Source of the DNA: Paraglomus occultum
Taxonomy: Eukaryota; Glomeromycota; Glomeromycetes; Paraglomerales; Paraglomeraceae
NCBI GenBank assembly: GCA_910592205.1
Contig: CAJVPJ010000056.1
Span: 1-52,986, forward strand
Reading direction: 5' to 3'
DNA length: 52,986 bases
The position numbers and the translations under genes are program-made. Below are positions 23,947-36,800 of the stretch, piece after piece (position 1 is the stretch's first letter; every line of letters starts with the position of its first letter). The notes beneath the pieces were generated by a model. That model was not told where the DNA came from. It ran no database searches and was given only the letters and a program-made list of their open reading frames with translations.

Positions 23947-24660
23947 ATGGCATCGCGACAAAAAGTAACCACGGCGTGTGTCGGATGCCAAGCCCGACGT
24001 ATACGATGCACGGGCGTTTCTCCGTGTGCTGGCTGTATCGGATACGGCCAGCAGTGCACCTTCCAGCCGCCAACGAAAAAACGTGGTCCACAAAAGGACT
24101 ACAAGCGGCAGCTTTCCGCGACACTAGACCGTATCGAAGAGATACTGGTCAAAATGCAGTGTCTGGTCGAAAGCAGGAACAAAAAACGGGACGCGAGGCA
24201 GGGTAAGAACATTATAACACATTATTATAAATATAATTAGAATACAATATCGATAGTCACAAATTAAACCGCAATCAAACGTACAAAGCGAGTTGCTGAC
24301 GATGAATACCTTTTGTTTACAGATACGGCATCCACCGCCACCGTCGCCGCCGCTGCAACTTCGGTTGCAAACACGATGGCTTCTAACGATGAAGCCATCC
24401 CGCCGTCATTGAATAATGACGTCGATAGTTATCTCCGCAACAATTACTATGGTGAGTGCGCAAATTTTAATAATGATAATAATGAACCTTTTCTTTATCA
24501 ACGTCTCAATATTAATATGACCTCAATTTACAATCGGCAGATTATCCCGAGTCGCATTTTTTTCGGGAATAAGCGGAGCAAATAGAAATGCGTAGTCGTT
24601 ATTTTTGTTTAATTAGTGTTTAATTGTGTTTAATAATATTTTCCTGTAGATGAAAAATAA
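23947..24660 (+). CDS. Short Zn2Cys6 binuclear-cluster protein
   Basis: Three exons (23947-24202, 24323-24451, 24650-24660) join in phase to about 131 aa. Residues 11-37 form a full Gal4-type zinc cluster: C11-x2-C14-x6-C21-x5-C27-x2-C30-x6-C37, with the basic QARRIRC loop. A Lys/Arg linker (PPTKKRGPQKDYKRQ) and a short predicted coiled coil (residues about 52-75) follow, then an Ala/Thr-rich acidic tail. It lacks the fungal_trans middle homology region, so it is much shorter than most family members (usually over 500 aa). An in-frame ATG at 23923 would add eight residues. If the second intron is retained, the protein ends at 24585 instead. DNA binding is likely; target genes are unknown. AATAAA overlaps the stop (24659-24664). 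Confidence 0.8.
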
Positions 24661-26812
24661 TAAATTTGTTTTAAATATCAAATTCATATTATACACATTC
24701 ACGATTGAATACTAAGTAAAGAGTAAGCAAACGCAATTTGTAATAATAATGCCTGTTATGGTTATCTTTGACTGTCATGATATATTTAATGCAAACAAAA
24801 AAGTAGAGAGTTAGACGATAATTATGATATGATAGAACTCCATAACTGCGAAGCTACGCCTCTACATACCCATCTTCTTACCCATCTCCACCATCATCCG
24901 CTTCAGAAAAGAGATTTACTCTGCAGCTCCCTAAACGGATTTACGAATATAAATAACAACCCAAAAAGCTCAGGACGACCGAGAATGACAATAAAGAAGC
25001 GAGACAGATGACTTTATCCACACCCTCCAACATCGACTTACATCAATCAAACCCGACAATCTCAGAAAAAAATAAATATGAAATTTGTCACCAACCACCC
25101 ATTAAGTTCATTTGGAAATAGCCATAAGCATCACAAGCGTCGCCACAAAATTTGATATATCATGTGATAATAAGATCAAATCAAGATTTTATTAAAACTA
25201 ATAATAAATGCGCTATTGCCCTCAAAATCGGGTTTAAAGATCTTTCCAAGTTTTCAATAAAACTATCTATCCACTCCCCTCTATCCTCCAATACATATCC
25301 CTATTAATTCATTAACAGTAAGTCTTTGGCTACCAATTCTTCTCTCAATATTTTGTTGCTAGAATATCGCTTTGTAGCTATCTAATTTATAGCTGTTTCT
25401 GAAACCACACTTCACTGGTCCCATCCCTTTGGTCGTGCCATTGACCATTGATAGCCTTTGTATGATTAATATTCAAAACGTTCTTCTGAAACGTATCATC
25501 ATTCTAATGCTGTAAGTAAAAGCACGAATAGTGCGTTAATCAGATAAAGTGTGTCTAATATTAAGACATTTCAGCGTTCAAACATCGTATTCGAATTTCA
25601 AATAGATATTATAATAAAGCCCGGCCTGAATTAACAGACAAATGTGCATGTAGCGTTAAAACTGATGTGTCAATTGTAAAACCAATTATGAAACTTTGTG
25701 ATCTGATATCACATGACGCCAAATTCGTGGCGGCGCTTGTAGTGGCACGCTTCTATTATGGCATAAGGTTTTTTTCATCATCTTAAGATTACATATGTTT
25801 TATCGACTAGCTATTGCGTTAACGATTTGTAGAAACTTTTCAATTTGGTCTTTCTAATAAAAGATTTGAAAGATAAGTTTGGCAGGTCAAACGTGCTTGG
25901 GCACGTTGTTGCACAAGTTGTCATATCATCTTGTCAAACGGAATGCTAATAATATTAATTAGACTTAAATTCAGAATATTTGCATATTACTTGCTGAATA
26001 ATAGTTTGCAGCACCATTCAAAAGTACCAGGATTCTCTTAATTAATCGTATAAACACTTTTGAAAAATTTTCCGCGTATAGTGCATCTATATCATAAACG
26101 CTGATTATCTGTAAAACTTTAATTCAATCGAATGTTTTCCAAACAGCCAATGGTTTGTCTCTAAAGTACATGAAAACATATTAAGGACCGCATGTCGGCA
26201 TAAAATTCCATGTCGTTTAATCGATTCGCATAGTTTAATTTATCATTACGGTAATATTTATGTCAATTATTTTTTCTCATTTTTTTCGGTTTTCTTATCT
26301 GCTTTTTACGATGTAAACTTTTTTTTTTGTTTTTTGGTCGTAAAATTTTTCACCATGTCTCGTTTAGATACGTGGTCGAATTAAAGAAAATGGTTACTAT
26401 ACTTGGTGATAAAGTACATGATGTTACCATGTCACCTGGGCATTTTTCCTTAGCTATAGCATGACTAAAAATGTGTTGAGGTATAAATTTTTTAGGTTTG
26501 TGTTCGAACATCTCGGATGTAAAATATTTATTGTTTGAATGAACAGGGTTTATGATATACTGTATGCAGGAAAATTTTCCAGATCAGGTTTTCCAGTTAT
26601 CTTAAACAATGCTGTAATCTATTTTGACTGTTCGTAATCGTAGGAAAATAGAGAAACTCTACATAGTGTCAATAGGTACGGTACGCTGTAAAGTCATCAA
26701 CAAATAAAGAGATAACTTACAAACAGGGTAGAAGACGATACGAATATGAGAAGTAAGTTTAAAGAAAGCAAAGTTTATCGTATCGCAGTTATTCACAATA
26801 GTCCAATGAATC
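24661..26812. other. Intergenic region without recognisable genes
   Basis: AT-rich sequence with only short chance frames (for example a His/Leu-rich 60-codon frame at 24829-25011). A short palindrome GTGATCTGATATCAC lies near 25698. I see no RNA gene or repeat family. Confidence 0.45.
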
Positions 26813-27540
26813 ATGCAAAATTGGCAAGTGTATCCAAGGCAACGAAATTATTTGCCGGTTTTTAGACGACGCAACGTCGAGGAGACATGGGAAGCTTACA
26901 CTCAATTACGACATTCGAGCATCAAACTTACTCGGACAGAATTTAGACACGTAATAAAGTTAATTGTTGAGCAACCAACTCGATCAAGTAAGTTTTTCAA
27001 TTATCTACTAGACATTTATTCAGACATGGAAATTCCTCTTCTCAAATACGACCATAACTGCATTCGCTCCTTTACAACCAGTTTCTATCCGCCTTGACAT
27101 CGAAATTGTCATGGTCGTTCTTCGTCGGATGGAGAGTGCAAAGATTATGCCCAATAGTGTATTGTATAATACCTTGGTTAACGTCGCAGCTCATCTACTT
27201 TCGCCAGCAACCGAGTTTCTGGCCATCCGGATTACTACCCAATGTTAAAAGGCTTACTTCGATTACACATGCTTATGCGATAAAAACGGTCTGGCTCGAG
27301 TTGTAAAGATGGTAGAAATGAACGAGAAAATGAGTATTGATCTTTATGTATTGAATACTGTCATATGAATTTTCGTGGGGCGGAATGACATTGAGTCGGG
27401 TGTTATAATTTATGAGGCAATGATTAATAATAAAGTAGGAAAGGCCAAGAAGAAAAAGAATAACAAGTTTACGCCTCCTTGCATATTTCTCGCAACGGCA
27501 TTGGAGGTTGGGAATGTTGATCTATCGAAACATAAAGTCG
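26813..27540 (+). pseudogene. Decayed pentatricopeptide-repeat (PPR) protein
   Basis: Pieces in different frames read like successive PPR helices: RNVEETWEAYTQLRHSSIKL with FRHVIKLIVEQP (26863-26985), LLYNQFLSAL (near 27066), VVLRRMESAKIMPNSVLYNT with LVNVAAHLL (27111-27210), and near 27267 onward CDKNGLARVVKMVEMNEKM, followed by GVIIYEAMINN near 27400. At least three frame changes and a stop (TGA in VLNTVI*) interrupt it. PPR proteins normally bind organellar RNA; this copy cannot encode an intact one. No start or end is preserved, so the borders are approximate. Confidence 0.65.
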
Positions 27541-28963
27541 CTCGATGCGTCTAATTATATAATATTATACTTAAGCATGTAGTCAAGGCTTTGTACATTG
27601 CCGATAGCGTGAACTTAAAAAATAATTAAGACACAAAGCAACGAAAATACAAATCGGAAAAGATCTCACAGATATGTCATTTAAAAAGGCATACGACTCT
27701 TGTTTGATTATTTTCTGCAATGAAATAAAACATTAAACCAGATTTTAAGACACATAACCAGGCACATTTATTATTAGCAGAGATAAAAGAGGCAAATGAC
27801 GTTCTACGCGTTACGGAAGTATAGACATTTATAACACGTGGTTATTGCGGCAAAGCAGTAATTAAAAAACTAAAATGTCAAAAAAACCCCCCCTTTACTA
27901 TTAGTTTTTGTGTTTATTATTGTGAGCAATATCAGTAATGCTATTAACCGCTGCAACTTTCAAATATGAATCCTGTAGTCGCATGCGAACTCTTCATTAT
28001 CGTCTCATACCGAGTTCGTTGCCCGTTCAGGATAATTGCGTTGAAATTCAAGTTGTCTTTGCAATCTGTAAAAAAAAAAAATAAGCCCATAATTAGCGAA
28101 TTGAGAACGCGAAAGACATAGACCGAGGTTCATGATATTTCATGACTTTTGACATGTCAGAAAAAGTCGCGGTCAACTCAAAGTCACACGGGAAAATAGC
28201 GACTCGAGAAAAAATCGTAAATTGGTTTCATGTATTTGGTTTTTATATACACAATCCTATATTAACATGTTGCAATGGCATTATTATTATGCAACAATGC
28301 TAGAGCAACAACCTTCCAATGAGAAACAACACAACATTATATCAGCTTGAATTACGTGATTTTTTTATAATTGCTGATTAAAGCCACGAAAACACCTATT
28401 CATATAAATAGCCTTTCCTACATAATTTTCAATTCAATTATGTCAACATTCTTGCAGAAATTGGAACTACTGCCATGGTGACATCAGCTTTCAAAGGATT
28501 AAACAAGATTTTTAGCAATAGGCCAAGAAGGAATATTGCAATGCTGTGCAAGCTGAGCTTTGGCTGAGATATTTGTAAGAGTTTAGAATTTCTCCCTTGA
28601 TATAAATGCAAAAGGTCCTTCTACTCAATAAAAATTTCAATATTTCCTTTCTAGCTCTCCTCACACTATACATTCTTTATTTGTGTTGTATTGGTATTGA
28701 TGAGTTCTGTTCAGAGTCAACAGAAACAGTGATATTCAAGTCCTTTTCTTGTCACTTCTCTCCCATTAGGTTCTTGTCTGCCAAGTTGGTCGGATAACCG
28801 TAGTTAGACAATACAGTTCTATATTATCGGATCTCCTATCAACTTTTCTTTATTGTACGAAGAGAAGTATTAGTATTTCATTTGGTGATTGATTGCCGCT
28901 AGGCCAGTAATGGACGTTGGGCCTCCCGCGATTTAACCATTGTTACGGATAACAAATTTGAAA
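27541..28963. other. Intergenic region, nothing recognised
   Basis: AT-rich sequence with homopolymer tracts (for example A runs near 28070). A 63-codon hydrophobic frame at 28606-28797 has no supporting motif. No repeats or RNA genes recognised. Confidence 0.4.
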
Positions 28964-29260
28964 ATGTCTGACTATCCAAATGTTTATACTCGAAAGCGTT
29001 TGCCAAATTGGTGGCTAACAGTAAGTACAACGTATTTGCAATAAACGACGCGTTTCTTGTTTATTATTATGCAAAATGTTTTCGATTTTCTGAGGACCTT
29101 TCTAACACACTGTATAACGATCCTGCTGGGCGACTCGACGAGATTGGATACTCAAACAGAGACTAGTTCATAAAAAAGTTTTCGGACTCGATGCACTCAA
29201 CGTTGAAGAGCATTGGAATAACTTACAAGAACGAGTGGAACGTTTCACCAGACAGTAACC
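28964..29260 (+). pseudogene. Possible decayed gene, unrecognised
   Basis: ATG at 28964 opens MSDYPNVYTRKRLPNWWLT, which stops exactly at a GTAAGT donor (29021). A later segment, after a possible acceptor (CTGAG), reads DLSNTLYNDPAGRLDEIGYS, then hits TAG. In another frame directly after it comes KVFGLDALNVEEHWNNLQER, then VERFTRQ and a stop. The composition is protein-like and the order is plausible, but the frames do not join without one shift. I do not recognise the family. It may be a pseudogene, or a gene with an intron I cannot place. Confidence 0.35.
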
Positions 29261-30572
29261 GTTGTCATTTTTGTTTATGCTGTTCAAGAATACTCACAAT
29301 GTAAGTTGTCAACATCGTTAATTTAAACTGCCATGAACGTAACGTGTTTATCGGCTTTGGAAGACTCGTTTGCGATTCTTGTTCAAATTTACTTAGAATA
29401 AAAACACCGAGCATAAGAATGTTATTCCATAACTACCTTCCAAGTTATTACAGGACAGGGCAACAGAATTATTACGCGTTTCTTGGCCAACTTTCTATAA
29501 TATAATACAATATAAATGCTTGTTTTCGTCATTTTTCGCAATTTCACAGAGTGATCAAGCTTGTTGCTAATGGCATTAAAGGATAGCTTGCAACAACGTT
29601 TTGTAATCGCTTTAACCATTACTAATCATAAAAGCCATTTGCATATTGCAAAGAACTTGCTGTCTCGAGACGTGAGAGCCACGAACACTATGTATTAGTA
29701 TCCAAATTTCTGCGAGATAAATTATCAGTAGTAAATTAGCTTGCATATTTATTCAAGTATATTTGTTTGGTTATGTCGATGTCTCTAAACTCAGACTGCT
29801 TGTTGATAGGCGTTTAACGCAATAACCAGCGGGAGTGTCTTTGTAATTCCGACCGATGGTGCTTGAATATGACATGATAATGAACGCTACTGAAATTCTT
29901 CGCAATATAATGGAGGATAAGTTTCTCGCGATGGTCGATCCGCCATGTGACTAACACATACACAGGAACCTTATGTTTCAGCTGCTATGATATAGGAAAC
30001 GGTGAACGTTACTGTTACCAAAAGAACAGAGAGACTCAGTTCTTTGTAACACAGACTAATCATATGATTCATAACATGATATAAATTACCAAATACAGTG
30101 CAACTATCATCTAATTGAGTGCGTTCCGCTATACTCTCACGTCGTTCTGTGCTCCACTGTGTATTAATGAGTCATAAATGTCATATCAATCATGTCATTT
30201 CATAGAAAATCTAAAACGGTCAATGGAGCACAAATAAGAACTATTAATATTATTATCGTTATTGTTACTATTACTATTACTATTATTAATACGAATACAG
30301 TACGTAAAACCGTATCCGAAATAGTTTTGCCGAAATTGCCGATCTTGATGATCTGCCGAAAATGCCATTGCCTAACCGCATGTATACAAGCAGTACAAGT
30401 GGTGCAAGATAACAAAGTTCGAACATCAATACGTCAGAGGTAACGTTAAATGAATATGATTATCAAATCAATATTATGCGCAGTAGTATCATTGAACTTT
30501 ATCAGTTTTAAGATTTTCAAACAGCATTTATGTTGCAAGTCTATTTGATATTAATTATATTTATTAACTACA
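29261..30572. other. Intergenic region with a trinucleotide-like microsatellite
   Basis: No gene recognised. 30241-30292 is a degenerate ATT/ACT microsatellite (TATTATCGTTATTGTTACTA and on), which explains the Ile/Thr-rich and Ile/Val-rich frames on both strands around 30190-30440. Confidence 0.5.
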
Positions 30573-30608
30573 CTATCTTTGATGATGCCGTCGCCTCATC
30601 AAAGATAG
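30573..30608. repeat. 13-bp perfect hairpin downstream of RPD3
   Basis: CTATCTTTGATGA (30573-30585) and TCATCAAAGATAG (30596-30608) are exact reverse complements around a 10-nt loop, TGCCGTCGCC. It lies 112 bp past the RPD3 stop and 65 bp past its AATAAA, so it could be a transcript-end structure or a tiny insertion scar. Confidence 0.8.
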
Positions 30609-30672
30609 AAAATAAATATTACAAAGCCCTTGATTATGTAATCACCGTTTCACTATCTCCTGCTACTGTTCA

Positions 30673-30678
30673 TTTATT
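30673..30678 (-). terminator. Polyadenylation signal AATAAA of RPD3
   Basis: Plus-strand TTTATT reads AATAAA on the minus strand, 42 nt past the RPD3 stop codon. Confidence 0.55.
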
Positions 30679-30719
30679 CATTGCAAACGTCACACTCTCA
30701 CCCAATTCCCATACCTCGT

Positions 30720-33506
30720 TCAGTCCATCACAATGTCCCCATCTGTGTCTGGCTCACGCTTAGTTAATACTCGTACATCATCAATATCCATTGGTTTAGT
30801 TACGACGAGGGCAGGAGTAGACATATTCGTCGACATGGGCGACGACACGCCGCTTCCACCTCGTGGCGATGATATTAGGGTTTGTCTTTCGGATGGCATT
30901 GGCATCCGTGACATATTGTTCAGTACCTCCTCCATTATCACTCCTCTGGGTTTATTACTTTTGCTAGATTTATGGGCGCGCTCACTTCTTACCGCCGATT
31001 TTTTCTTATCGCTTCTACTCTTCCGCAACGAACTATTTCCGAGTCCGTTTGAATGATAACTACGTTCGTGACGACGACCACCTTCATCATCAGAATCGGA
31101 AAGTTCCGTATCTGGAACTATGCGCATATTACGCTGTCTCACTGAAGGGGAGTGATGAAACGGATATTTAGTTATAATTTAATGAGTAAGAGAAAGATCG
31201 ACACAGTTACAACTTTGTAAAGTAGTAATTATATCGACATATTATATATAACTCACGTGATGTCCGTGTGTCAGGCTCATCATCGTCTTCGTCGGTATCG
31301 TAATTTCGGGGAACCTCTAAAATGCCAAACTCAAACGCGTCATACACATAATAATTAACGTTTCTGTCTCAGAGAATGCACGTACTTACCTTGCATCTGG
31401 ACACTCGGGGCAAATGGGATATTCCGTAGATTCTCAAATACCTTCGCTCTTCATACAGAAACCATTAAAATTAAACGACTGGATGAGGTAAGGAACAAGC
31501 ATAATCCATGCAAATTCGATAGATTACAATTAACCCTATCACTTTCTAACTGTTTGACTCTTATTGCACTCACTTCATTTCGGCAAGATAAGCCGGACTA
31601 TTGAGGTTCTCCATGTTATTCGCTGGTACATCCAATTTATATTCTGGGCCATAATACTCAAGAAAGTTGTTGTATGGTAAATCTAGACAGATATTAGTCT
31701 AGTTAATACACAATCACTTTATGCGTTTATTTAATCCGCTCGTCTCCACTACTAACCTTCACTAAGTTTCTCTCCCGCAAATAATCCAGTCTCATACGTC
31801 CACACGCGTGCTACATTCCTTATTGTGTATCCTCCACCACCGACTACCAATATGGGTAGATTGAAACTTTTCACAAATTCCGCACATTCAGCGTGACCTT
31901 TCGACGATAGATTAAAGCAGCCCAGTCGATCGCCAGCGAGTGAATCTGCACCACATTGGAGTACTACTGCGCCAGGGCGATACCAGTCCATTATATGTTG
32001 AACAACCTTAAATACGCAGCAACAAAGTTGTGAGTATGTAACCATGCTCACTGATATGATGCAATATCAAATATTTGTCCATGTTACGTACGGGTCTAAA
32101 CACGTTTTGAAAACTCCAATCGTCCATTCCGTCTTTTAGCGGAAAATTCACTGCATAGTATTTCCCTTTACCAATGCCAATATCCTGTAAGTGATAGTAG
32201 TTACAAAAAAAGGAATGACATAATATTAATTTCATAATCGATACCGAAAGTAGCATTATTATGAAACTTTGCAATACTTACGGAGATGTCTCCGGTGCCA
32301 GGGAAGAATTGTCCAAATTTATGAAATGAACAGGTCATGACTCTATCTGTTGTATAAAACGCCTCTTCCACTCCGTCACCATGATGAATATCAATATCAA
32401 TATAAAGAACGCGTTGATGATATCTAAAAGATTTTTAATATTGTTATTCTGAAATACTGTATTATCACGTGATTTGAATTTAAAGGGGGGGAAAACTGAC
32501 CTTAATAATTCCAATATGCCTAGTACAATGTCATTGACGTAACAAAATCCAGATGCTTCAAATCTTTTGGCGTGATGTAAGCCACCTGACCAATTTATGG
32601 CGATGTCCGACTCCCCACTATTCAGTTTGTTTGCGGCGTCTATATCAGAGAAGATGTTGAAATGGAACGCGTGAAAAGTTAATGAAAATAACGGTTGAAA
32701 GTGCATATGATCTCATATAACAATCATTATACTTACCGATCGAACCGCCAGCCGATATCGAACAGAATTCAAAGAGACCTTCGAAAATCGGACAATCTTC
32801 TCCCACATTATCTGTACGTAATTAAAGGATAAATAATACTAAGTAGTCTGCTATCGAGTGCTTTGATACTGGTCTGTGCTCTTTGGTTATACACAGTTAT
32901 CCTAGTAATTCACGCCTTTAAATAATGCTATTTTGACATACATCGCGTCTGCTGTTGTGATAATTCTTCCACATTCTCGGGTGTCACTCTACATAGAAAA
33001 TCTATATACTCATCGGTATGAAAGCGCGTCATTTGCCGTGCTGTCGCCCGTCTAGGACTCTGTCAACAAAATAAAACTCGTCAGTATTGGTTCATGGAGC
33101 GTTGGTAGAACGTTTGCGTTCAGTGAATATCAGAAAAAGTAAAGATGTCGGAACGATTCGTACTATAACCTCCATTTTCCTAAACAGGCCATAATTAACA
33201 ACCAGATCGTGCACCATACGCATTCTGTGTGGTTTCATAGGATGACCTAGAGTACATAACAGAATGTGATGTCATTATGTTACGCGAATCACCAAACGCA
33301 AAGACTCGACTTTGACAAGAAAGAAGCTAGCTTATATTCACCTGGTCCATACGTATAGTTGCCAACATCCTCTGCGGGCAGACAAATCGGTTACTCATAT
33401 GGCATATAAATCGTATTATAAATAATATGTACTACTCGTAAAACACTCTCTCACCGTCATAAAAATAAGAAACGCGCTTTTTGGACACGTTGGATAATGC
33501 AGACAT
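30720..33506 (-). CDS. RPD3: Class I histone deacetylase Rpd3/HDAC1
   Basis: Thirteen minus-strand exons (33506-33455, 33371-33342, 33246-33170, 33059-32942, 32811-32737, 32639-32501, 32423-32282, 32184-32092, 32006-31757, 31682-31574, 31448-31390, 31316-31257, 31141-30720) join in phase to about 541 aa. The start [21 protein letters not shown] aligns with the S. pombe Clr6 N-terminus. Active-site residues are intact: H139-H140 (GGLHHAKR), D175 and H177 ([10 protein letters not shown]), D263 ([12 protein letters not shown]), Y302 ([10 protein letters not shown]). The enzyme removes acetyl groups from histone lysines with a zinc-water mechanism and acts in Sin3-type corepressor complexes. The catalytic core ends near residue 385 ([14 protein letters not shown]). 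The tail of about 155 aa is acidic and then Lys/Arg/Ser-rich (residues about 420-460) and ends [11 protein letters not shown]; it probably carries nuclear targeting. Confidence 0.96.
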
Positions 33507-33840
33507 ATTTGACTTGTTGCGGTAATGGATGAAGTGCAATTCCACGGAACAACGGGGAAAGGGCTGTGACGATTGATGCTTTTTGTCACCACAGCAAATA
33601 ATGCAGGATCCTATATTTGGCCGAACACATGTCACTTAAATGGAAAGTGATCAACATTTTTACATTTCACGGAGCTCTGAATGCGACTATTTATACTGTG
33701 GATATGTAATGTCTGCATCTTTATAAGATATTCACTGCTGACTTGAGAATATCTCTACTGAACATACTAATAAATATAATAACTCCGCACGCCCACTGCT
33801 ACTTGCGAGTTGAGGTTGCAGTTTACTTAACGTTTTAAAC
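33507..33840. promoter_or_regulatory. Divergent promoter region RPD3 / P4-ATPase
   Basis: 334 bp lie between the two start codons, which point away from each other. The sequence is moderately AT-rich, with a TTATACTG word near 33691 but no convincing TATA box. Both promoters and 5' leaders must fit here. Confidence 0.45.
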
Positions 33841-36800
33841 ATGACAAATCTCCTCGCTCATTGCTGGAATGGCGGGCGAACTCAAACGTCAGAACGTTTC
33901 ATTTATGTTAATAAGCCGCTACCAACAAATTTCACAGATAGCAACGGACGTCCGACACAGAAATTCGTTAGTAACAAAGTTACTACCTCAAAATATACCT
34001 TGTTTACATTTATACCAAAGAACTTGTATGAACAGTTTCGTCGTGTAGCAAACTTCTTTTTCCTGTTGATTGCAGTATTACAATTTTTTCCAGAATTTGT
34101 TACGATATACCCATTAGTTGCGGCCTTGCCTATGATTATTATCACTAGCATAACAGCATTCAAGGATGGGTTTGAGGATTTCAAGCGTCATGTTACCGAC
34201 AAAACTCTAAATAACCGGACGACTCAGACACTCGGCAACTGGAAGAACGTAAACAGCGACTCTAGCGAGACTTTGTTTGGTTCTATTAAAAAATGTTTTG
34301 GTCTTGGTAAAACAGTTAGTGATGGAGAAAGAGGGTCCCCTGAGTGGAAAGACACATTATGGAAAGACGTGCAAGTCGGAGATTTTCTCAGGTTAAAAGA
34401 CGGCGACTTTATCCCAGCAGGTTAGTACTTTGTGATCGAAGCGGTATAATGCATCTGCATAGCATACACCATTTGTAATATAGTTTTACGTCTCTTTTTC
34501 TAATCACGCGTTTACCTATCCAGATTTAATTATCCTATCTACGTCCGACTCAAATTCTCTCTGCTATGTAGAGACAAAGAATCTGGATGGTGAAACTAAT
34601 TTAAAAATACGGCAGGCTGTGCCAGAGACATGTGATCTGCAAACACCAAAAGACTGCGCAGAGATCAAGTTTCACGTTAAGTGTGAGGCTCCGAAGGCTG
34701 ATCTGATCAATCACAATGCAACACTAATATGGTCTGCTGAACGTGATGAAACACCTATCAATTTAAACACAATGCTATTGAGGGGTTGTGTGTTAAAGAA
34801 TACAGAGTGGGTTATCGGCTTAGTGATATTTACTGGCAAAGACACAAAACTGGCCCTGAATTCAGGGGAGACTCCTTCTAAGCGAAGTCAGATCGAGAAA
34901 CAGATGAACATACAAGTGTATGCATTTATGTTATTTCTATTATAGACCGTATACCGATCATAGCATATATCATTAACTATAACTTTTTTTTTGGTAGTTT
35001 GGTTAATCTAATAATCGTTGCGATAATGTGTATTGTATGTGCCATTGGAACGAAGGTCTGGGAACAATATTATGCCGACCGTGGTGATGCTGCTCCATTT
35101 TTAGCCAAAGAAAACTCTAGTTCCAGAGAGGCTGTGATCTCTTTCTGGTAATAGAAATTGTTATGATAGTTGTACTTATTTCATTACTCATCCATTAGCT
35201 AACACAAACTTGTGACTTATTACAGGAATGGGTTGATCACATTCCAAAATATAGTACCGATATCTTTATATTTATCTATAGAGTTCATAAAGTCAGTTCA
35301 AGCGTACTTCATCTATGCAGATGACGAAATGACGTACCAAGGGACATCTACGATTCCCAAAAACTGGAATTTATCGGATGATTTAGGTATTTAGTGATTG
35401 TCAAGCTGCTATCGCATACCATGCAAGTATTAATAAATGGTGAAACGTTTCCCGCTTTACAGGTCAAGTCGAGTACATTTTCTCAGACAAGACAGGAACG
35501 TTAACTAAAAACGTAATGGAATTCCGCAAGTGCTCAATAAACGACAAAATATACGCTGGAGATCCAATCGACGACAGTCAATCAACCGCGGATCCGGTGT
35601 CATCTAGCAGCAGTCAGGTCCATTCGGAACCGTCATCAACCGATAACTCGACAAACAAGAAAAGGGATTCCAAAAATTCTAAAAAAATTAACAAGAAACC
35701 AGAGACCAGACACTTTGGAGACAAAAATCTTATCGCAGACCTAAACTCTGGTCATTCAGAACACACAAGCATGATCAATGAATTCTTCACGCTCTTAGCA
35801 ATATGTCATACTGTCTTAGTCACCACTAATAAAGAAGGAGAACAGCAGTACAAAGCGCAGTCCCCAGATGAAGCAGCCCTCGTAAAAGCTGCAAAAGATG
35901 TAGGTTATACCTTTAAAGCACGCGATACGAATAGTATTACTATTGTCACCCCAGACGGAGAAAAACAATTCGAGTTGCTTAACGTTTTGGAGTTTAACAG
36001 CACTCGTAAAAGAATGAGCATAATTGTACGAGAGCCCCAGAGTGGCAAAATAAAGTTGTATTGTAAAGGTGCGGACAGTATAATATTTGACCGGCTTAAG
36101 TTGGGTCAGGATTACATGGTTACAGGAGAACATCTTCAAGAATTTGCCAATGAAGGTGAGTTGCATATACATACATACATATATATATATGATTATCTTA
36201 GCGTCTGGATACCATCGCTCGGCAATCCTAACAATCTTCTATCTCAACTCCACAGGTCTTCGAACATTGTGTCTTGCCGTGAGGGATATTGATGCTTCAT
36301 ATTATGAAGAATGGAATGCAGACTATAAAGAAGCCATCGTTGCTACAACTAATCGTGACTCTCGCGTTGCGGTCGTTTCTGACCGAATAGAAAGAGATCT
36401 AGTTCTACTTGGCGCGACAGCAATAGAGGATCGTCTTCAAGATGGTGTACCCGAATGTATTGCCACTCTGAAGCGTGCAGGAATAAAGATATGGGTGCTG
36501 ACAGGCGACAAATTAGAGACAGCAATTAGTATTGGATTCGCCACCTGTCTCTTAAACCATGACATGAATTTACTTGTTATTCGTGAAGGATCACGTGGTA
36601 GACCGAACGATATAGGTATATATGAACAGCTACGTAGTGCAGCAGAATTTTTCAAAGATGATCCTGAAATACAGAAAGCCTTGGAAGAAATGGAAGTTCC
36701 AGCATCAACCGAATCTACCGGTACACCGCGTCCATCTCTGTCAAATTTCCGTTCTATGAGTATGGGGGCAGATTCACTCTTCTCCATGCCTACTAGTCCG

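Noticed and set aside
30192..30443. Ile/Thr-rich frames on both strands
   Set aside because: Produced by the ATT/ACT microsatellite at 30241-30292.
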